A DNA stretch of 38,183 nucleotides from Gammaproteobacteria bacterium (GTDB lineage Bacteria; Pseudomonadota; Gammaproteobacteria; HK1), in NCBI GenBank assembly GCA_022826505.1, contig JAJDUQ010000001.1, positions 1 to 38,183 on the forward strand, given 5' to 3'. The position numbers and the translations under genes were made by a program. The first letter of the stretch is position 1. Each line of letters starts with the position of its first letter. Below the pieces are notes generated by a model. That model was given only the letters and a program-made list of their open reading frames with translations, made no database searches and was not told the origin of the DNA. Shown one piece after another: positions 33,849 through 38,183 of the stretch.

Positions 33849-35354
33849 CTACTCGGCCACGGAGGGAGCGAGTTTTCTCCCGAACCTTCGGCGATACAGC
33901 GCAGGACCCACCAGGGTCACGACGATCAGCCCCCAGAGCGTCAGGCAGATGGCGCTGTCGAAGAAGATGATCGGGCTGTTGGATGAGTACTTCATCGCGA
34001 TGATGAAGCTCTGCTCCAGGGAGCGGCCCAGCACGAAAGGCAGCACCAGCGCCATCATGGGATAGCCGTGCGCCTGCATGAAGTACGCCATGACGCCGAA
34101 CAGGACCATGATGTAGAAGTCGAAGTCCGAGTTCCGGACCGCGTACGTGCCGATGAGGATGAACACCAGGATGAACGGCAGCAGTCGGTCGATGGGAAAG
34201 GTCGTGACCTTGCCAAGGAACTTCGACAGCCCGATGCCGAACACGAACATGAACGGATTGGCAAACAGGATGGCGAACACCAGGGCGTAGACGACGGCTC
34301 CATGGTCGTTGAAGACCCTCGGACCGACCACGACGCCGTGCAGGGTCATCGCGACGAGAAGGATCGCGGCGATGTTGCTTCCCGGAATGCCCAGAGTCAG
34401 GGTCGGAATGAGGCACGAGCCCTCCGTCGCGTTGTTGGCGGACTCGGCCGCGATCAGGCCCTCGGGCTTTCCGCTTCCGTACTCCTTCGCATCCCGGTCG
34501 AGGGTCTTCTGGACGGAGTAGGACAGGATGTTGGCCAGACCCGCCCCCGCGGCCGGCAGCGCTCCGATCAGCACCCCGATCGTGGATCCGCGAACGAGGA
34601 CCCAGGGGCGTTTCAATGTATGGAGCGCTCCGTTCAGGGCTTCGGAATAGCCGCCCTGGTACTGGCTGACGTCCTGGAGGATGAAGTCCCGCTTCGATAT
34701 CCGCATCATCTCCGAGAAGCAGAAGTAGCCCATGATGGCGGTCAGGAAGTTCACCCCTTCGAAGAGGTGGGGAATGCCGAACGTCATCCGCGGGTAGGCG
34801 TTCATGGGGTCGGCCCCGACGCTCGCCAGCACCATGCCGAAGGCGCCCGCGGCCAGTCCCTTCAGCAGCGACCCGCCGAGCGCCGCGATAATCGTGAACG
34901 ACCAGATGATGAGCACGAACATCTCGGCGAACGAGAACTTGGCAGCGAACACCGCCAGGGGCGGCGCCACCACCAGCAGGGCGATGGCCGAGAAGATGCT
35001 TCCGATGGCCGAGGCCGTGGTGGAAAGGCCCAGTGCCCGCACCCCCTGACCCTTCCTGGTCAGCTCGTAGCCGTCGATGGCGGAGACGATCGAGCCGATC
35101 GTGCCCGGCGTGCGGAACAGGATCGCCGTGATCGAGCCGCCGTAGATCCCGGCGCCGGCCACGCCGCTCAGGAGGATGAGCGATTCGACGGGTTCGAGCA
35201 GGTACGTGAAAGGCAGCAGCACCACCATGGCGGTGCTGGCGTTGAAGCCCGGCAGGGCCCCCAGGACGATTCCCGCGACGATCCCCGTAATCAGATAGAG
35301 CTGGTTCTGGAACGTGAAGAGAAGGGCCAGACCGTCGGTTACTCCCTGGTACAT
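33849..35354 (-). CDS. tctA: Tripartite tricarboxylate transporter large permease TctA
   Basis: A 501-residue inner-membrane protein of the TctA (DUF112) family, with about twelve hydrophobic helices. It is the large permease of sodium-driven tripartite tricarboxylate transporters. Family hallmarks are the duplicated Gly/Pro-rich segments GALPGFNASTAMVVLLPFT near the N-terminus and IGALPAAGAGLANILSYSVQK mid-protein, TPGTIGSIVSAIDGY and TLGIPGSNIAAILLV. Length is normal (about 500). The gene is intact and starts 14 bp after the tctB fragment. Because the TctC and TctB partners here are damaged, it may be an orphan unless another TctC/TctB set exists elsewhere in the genome. Confidence 0.94.
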   Translation of the reverse strand: MYQGVTDGLALLFTFQNQLYLITGIVAGIVLGALPGFNASTAMVVLLPFTYLLEPVESLILLSGVAGAGIYGGSITAILFRTPGTIGSIVSAIDGYELTRKGQGVRALGLSTTASAIGSIFSAIALLVVAPPLAVFAAKFSFAEMFVLIIWSFTIIAALGGSLLKGLAAGAFGMVLASVGADPMNAYPRMTFGIPHLFEGVNFLTAIMGYFCFSEMMRISKRDFILQDVSQYQGGYSEALNGALHTLKRPWVLVRGSTIGVLIGALPAAGAGLANILSYSVQKTLDRDAKEYGSGKPEGLIAAESANNATEGSCLIPTLTLGIPGSNIAAILLVAMTLHGVVVGPRVFNDHGAVVYALVFAILFANPFMFVFGIGLSKFLGKVTTFPIDRLLPFILVFILIGTYAVRNSDFDFYIMVLFGVMAYFMQAHGYPMMALVLPFVLGRSLEQSFIIAMKYSSNSPIIFFDSAICLTLWGLIVVTLVGPALYRRRFGRKLAPSVAE

Positions 35355-35368
35355 GACCGGTCTGCGCC

Positions 35369-36331
35369 TCAGCCCCGGATCACCGATCGGACCACGGCGG
35401 AAATCGCCTCTTCAACCGGTCCGGCCGGCAACAGGATGCGGAGAAGATCGTTGAAGACCACGTACAGCAACACGACGAGCACGAGGTCCAGAACGCACGT
35501 TCGGAGCGTCGCCTTCCTGAACACCAGACGCAGCAGGCAGACGTAGAGGTAGACGGCGAGCACGCTCTTGATGTGCGGCAGCGACACGGTGAAGAGCAGG
35601 GTCAGAACGACGAGGAAGAACGGGTTCCATCTCCTGTCGGTGAAAGGCGGCAGACGGAGCAGCGCTGGTGCGGGCTCATCCTCTTCGCGATCGCCGGATG
35701 GAGACCGACGCGCCTTTCGAATTTCCTGCACGGCGACGATCTCGGAAGTTTTTGCCATGGAGTGGTAGTCGAGCGCCGTCTTGAGCTGTTGCTTCGCGAC
35801 CATTTCCGTCCACTCGGGACTCTGCATGGCTCGTTCGAAGGAGTCGACGAGCGTCTTGACCCGGTCGGGGTGGTTCTCCCGGGTCGTCGCCGATACGGCG
35901 AAGCCCTTGATGAACGTCGGCAGGGTCGTGATGTCCTTCTCGGTATACCGGTTCGCTTCGGGAAGGACGTCGTTGAAGAGCTGCGCTTCCGGCCAGATCG
36001 GAGACGGCTTCAGGCTGCGGATGCCGATGGCCCGAACGAGTCCCTGAGCCTTGCGGGCCACCCAGGCGGCGTGAAAGGCCAGATTGATGTGGCCGCCCAC
36101 GACCTCGCGGCGCAACGGACCTCCGCCGCCCATGGGAATGGCTTCACCGAGCTTGATGCCGGCCCGCTTCTCGAAGTCCTGGAGGTAGACGACGTCCATG
36201 CCCTTCGAGGAGACGACACCGATCTTGATCTCGCCGGGTCGGCTCTTCGCGTCGGCAATCAGGTCGGCCAGGTTGGTCCACGGTGCATCCTTGTTGACGT
36301 AGAAGATGGGGTCGTCCTTCGCCGACGTCAT
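35369..36331 (-). pseudogene. tctC-tctB fusion remnant (binding protein joined to small permease)
   Basis: From M at 36331 the frame reads as the last two-thirds of a TctC/Bug-type periplasmic binding protein (TSAKDDPIFYVNKDAPW, PMGGGGPLRREVVGGHINLA, DITTLPTFIKGFAV). It ends near KTSEIVAVQE at about 35,740. Without a stop it runs into the second half of TctB: a charged loop, then FFLVVLTLLFTVSL and further helices to the stop at 35369. Missing are the TctC signal peptide and first lobe, the last ten or so TctC residues, and the first TctB helices. With no signal sequence the binding domain could not reach the periplasm, so the pair is almost surely dead. The 5' break coincides with the integrase fragment on the other strand. 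Confidence 0.7.
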
Positions 36332-36884
36332 GGCCGTGCTCTCGCCCATCTGGTCGAGCAAGCGCGTGACCGCCCAGCGGCTTCGCCGGCGCATCGGCGC
36401 GGTCATGAAGTGGGCCATCGCGCAGGGGCTGCGCATGGACAACCCCGCCGGCGAGGCGATCTCCGCCGCGCTGCCGAAGAGCACTGCGGTGCGCAAGCAC
36501 CAGCGGGCCCTGCCGCACGCCGAGGTCGGGGCCGCGTTGCGGCGGGTGCGCCGCTGCGACACGTACCGGAGTCTGCGCCTCGCGTTCGAGTTCCTGGTGC
36601 TCACCGCCGCGCGCTCGGGCGAGGTGCGCAACGCCCGGTGGACGGAGATCGACCGCGACGGGGCGGTGTGGACGATTCCGGCCGAGCGCATGAAGGCGGG
36701 CCGCGCGCACCGGGTGCCGCTCTCGCCCCGGGCGCTCGAAGTCCTCGACGAGGCGGCCGGGTGGCTGGCCGGCAGCGGCGGCCTCGTCTTCCCGTCGCTC
36801 ACCGGGCGGGTCCCGAACCACTCCCTGATGGCGCTCCTGCTGCGCGAGCTCGCGATCGGCGCGGTCCCGCACGGGTTCCGTTCG
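36318..36884 (+). pseudogene. Tyrosine integrase fragment, both ends missing
   Basis: About 189 residues of a P4-like tyrosine recombinase: FADVMAVLSPIWSSK and RRRIGAVMKWA from the core-binding domain, then the catalytic domain with R103 (TAARSGEVR, numbered from 36306), K130 (ERMKAGRAHRVPLS) and HGFRS (H189, R192). It stops being integrase-like exactly after HGFRS, so the last 60-70 residues with the second His and the Tyr nucleophile are missing. The N-terminal arm-binding domain of roughly 180-200 residues is also missing. It cannot recombine DNA. Its first codons overlap the broken 5' end of tctC on the opposite strand, so this element or its loss probably caused that break. No att site or tRNA is visible nearby. 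Confidence 0.75.
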
Positions 36885-37063
36885 GCGGCGGACCGGCCGG
36901 CGAGGGGCTCGCCCTCGTCGCGCTCGACGGCGCGGACAACCTCGCGCTCGGATGGGTCGACGGCTTCGGCGGCGCGCCGACGGAAGGGGCGAGAGTCCGG
37001 CTCGTGACCGGCGACCCCGGTCCGCCGCATCCCGCGCAGGCCGCACGATATGTCCCCGATTGA
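36881..37063 (+). pseudogene. C-terminal tail of an unidentified gene
   Basis: Overlapping the end of the integrase fragment in another frame, 60 codons read GEGLALVALDGADNLALGWV, then EGARVRLVTGDPGPP, to the TGA at 37061-37063. The beta-rich LALVALDGADN ... GARVRLV pattern resembles the end of Zn-ribbon/OB-fold (DUF35) proteins that partner thiolases, but this is a weak match by eye. No start codon or beginning is present; the sequence appears joined to the integrase by deletion. Confidence 0.35.
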
Positions 37064-37242
37064 ATCGCGAACGAACGGACCGGGACGGCCCGCGCCACGA
37101 TTCCGACGAAACGCGATTGACAGACGGCGATGGACCGCGAGGCTCCTGTAACCCGGTCGGCTCCTCCCCTGCGCTCCTCGTATGGACGCATTGCGGCGGT
37201 GCCGTCAGGCTCACTCCAGTCGGGCAACCTGGAGCAGGGTGA

Positions 37243-37785
37243 ATGCTCAACGCCGAGATGATCCGTGACGTAGGCCGTGCGCTGCCCTGGCTGGTCGCGG
37301 AGCCCCAATCCGAACCGATCCCGACCGGCGTGTCGTTGAGCGAGCGAACGGAGTTCCTCGACGTGCACGCTGAGGACCTTCGGAGCCGGCACGACACCCT
37401 CTACCCCGTGATCGACCGGGCGGGGCACAAGTTGACGGCCGCGTTCGAGGAGTTGGACCCGGCCTCGATCGTCGATCCCGAGGGCGAGGGCGCCGAGGCC
37501 CTGGAAAAGGCGGAAGCCTACTTCCACGCCCAGCGCGATGACTTGGCCCGCCTGCGCAGCGCCCTGATCGATGCCGGTGCACCACCAGACCACGGTGTGT
37601 GGGTCGGGTCCAATGACCTGATTGCCGCGATGCGCACCTTCGATACGGCCGAGAACCGCGGGTACCTGCTGGTATCGGAAGCGGAATGGACAAACGGACG
37701 GACGAAGGTGCCGTTGCCGACGATCACACCAGGCCGAACACGCGAAGGCCGATGGCAAGAAGTATCGCGGACTGAATCCCGATAA
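37243..37785 (+). CDS. Hypothetical protein
   Basis: A 180-residue soluble, acidic, mostly helical protein that I do not recognise. It has no signal peptide or membrane segment. Residues about 85-120 (EALEKAEAYFHAQRDDLARL) look like a long amphipathic helix; a compact region follows (VWVGSNDLIAAMRTFDTAEN). The ATG at 37243 has AGCAGGG just upstream; ATG 37258 is an alternative. The last 20 codons overlap the end of the opposite-strand coiled-coil gene and look less natural (Arg/Thr/Ser-rich), so the original C-terminus may have been lost by a frameshift or rearrangement near 37720. Confidence 0.6.
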   Translation: MLNAEMIRDVGRALPWLVAEPQSEPIPTGVSLSERTEFLDVHAEDLRSRHDTLYPVIDRAGHKLTAAFEELDPASIVDPEGEGAEALEKAEAYFHAQRDDLARLRSALIDAGAPPDHGVWVGSNDLIAAMRTFDTAENRGYLLVSEAEWTNGRTKVPLPTITPGRTREGRWQEVSRTESR

Positions 37786-38032
37786 CCCATTGCAGGACAT
37801 TGAGCCGGCCTTCCAGTCCGTCGATGCGGCCTTCCAGTCCGCCGATGCGGCCTTCCAGTCCGCCGATGCGGCCTTCCAGCCTGGCGATGTCGGCCTTCGT
37901 GGCGAGATGCTCGATTCCGGTGGCCTGCGCATCGCGGATCGAGTCCACGATGGCTCGTGCCTGCACGTCGCCAAGGCCGGCGCCGCGCAGTTTGTCGGCA
38001 GCGCTCAACGTATCGAACGTGCTTGCGGTCAT
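37724..38032 (-). CDS. DUF1640-like coiled-coil membrane protein
   Basis: A 102-residue protein. An N-terminal helical region (TLSAADKLRGAGLGDVQARA) resembles the DUF1640/CCDC90 family, whose mitochondrial relatives regulate the calcium uniporter. It is followed by a coiled coil made of four heptads of the type LEGRIGG, and a C-terminal membrane helix (QWVIGIQSAILLAIGLRVFG). The anchor is at the C-terminus, so the coiled coil probably faces the cytoplasm. The start at 38032 is set by a TGGAG site six bases upstream; the frame continues to 38068 without such a site. Bacterial members are common but of unknown function. It overlaps the convergent hypothetical gene by 62 bp. Confidence 0.7.
   Translation of the reverse strand: MTASTFDTLSAADKLRGAGLGDVQARAIVDSIRDAQATGIEHLATKADIARLEGRIGGLEGRIGGLEGRIDGLEGRLNVLQWVIGIQSAILLAIGLRVFGLV
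37809..37888 (-). repeat. 21-bp coding tandem repeat (coiled-coil heptads)
   Basis: Nearly identical 21-bp units (ccttccagtccgccgatgcgg on the plus strand) at 37809-37829, 37830-37850 and 37851-37871, with a partial diverged fourth at 37872-37888. Each unit encodes one heptad (LEGRIGG or LEGRIDG) of the coiled coil. Unit number could change by slippage, altering coiled-coil length by whole heptads without frameshift. Confidence 0.85.
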
Positions 38033-38183
38033 GGCGGTCTCCAGACAGTCCGAGGAGAGTGTATGCATCCGTTCCTGTCCGGTACAGCCCTCTCCTGCGC
38101 TCGGCGAAGCACAGGCTCCGAGCGGCCTGCGCTCGACGAGGCGGGGTGCTGCGCGAGGCTCGGTCCGGCCCCATCGCCGGCGA

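Noticed and set aside
36306..37007. Full 233-residue frame as an intact integrase
   Set aside because: Similarity stops after HGFRS; the remaining 40 residues are Arg/Ser-rich frame-shadow sequence and lack the second His and the catalytic Tyr.
37110..37145. Promoter with TTGACA at about 37117 upstream of the hypothetical gene
   Set aside because: The -35 match is perfect, but no acceptable -10 lies 16-18 bp downstream.

Overview
The window is GC-rich, gene-dense proteobacterial DNA. The pstSCAB-phoU order, HrpA, MtfA, hydantoinase A/B pairs, a TctA-type transporter and a trimethylamine monooxygenase fit an alpha- or gammaproteobacterium, perhaps marine. That is inference; no rRNA or tRNA is present to settle it.

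Positions 1-14,100 look like ordinary chromosome. They hold a small membrane coiled-coil protein, a NUDIX hydrolase, an EamA exporter, the MtfA peptidase, a complete high-affinity phosphate system read leftward (pstS-pstC-pstA-pstB-phoU), the helicase HrpA read rightward from the same 165-bp control region, and a hemerythrin-like protein. The pstS promoter carries 11-bp-spaced Pho-box half-sites with a well-placed -10. A perfect 18-bp stem-loop separates pstS from pstC.

Positions 14,130-16,731 hold a leftward pair: trimethylamine monooxygenase (tmm) and an M20 carbamoylase/allantoate-type hydrolase.

Positions 17,161-19,784 are a graveyard. In most of the remnants here the start of a gene is joined to the end of the same or a downstream gene. 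They are a frameshifted small gene, a DISARM relic (DrmD N-terminal half, then the two ends of DrmC), a Phd/YefM antitoxin start that may be fused to a toxin end, and a TauD/TfdA dioxygenase with its middle removed in frame.

Positions 19,817-31,389 form a co-directional catabolic cluster: TauD/TfdA dioxygenase, SDR dehydrogenase, two hyuA-hyuB pairs (ATP-dependent cyclic amide or imide hydrolases or related carboxylases) and an amidase. At the first hyuA/hyuB junction the end of hyuA and start of hyuB are tandemly repeated with an exact 104-bp period. This creates two 35-codon mini-ORFs chained by GTGA stop/start overlaps.

Positions 31,737-37,063 hold an MFS carrier, an alpha/beta hydrolase and a damaged tripartite tricarboxylate transporter. 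TctA is intact, but TctC has lost its N-terminus and runs in frame into the second half of TctB. The break abuts a tyrosine integrase truncated at both ends, which runs into the tail of another unidentified gene. The window ends with an unrecognised protein overlapping tail-to-tail a DUF1640-like coiled-coil membrane protein built from 21-bp repeats.

Overall, phosphate uptake and nitrogenous-compound catabolism sit beside a collapsed defence island. The repeated start-joined-to-end architecture is the most unusual property of the window.
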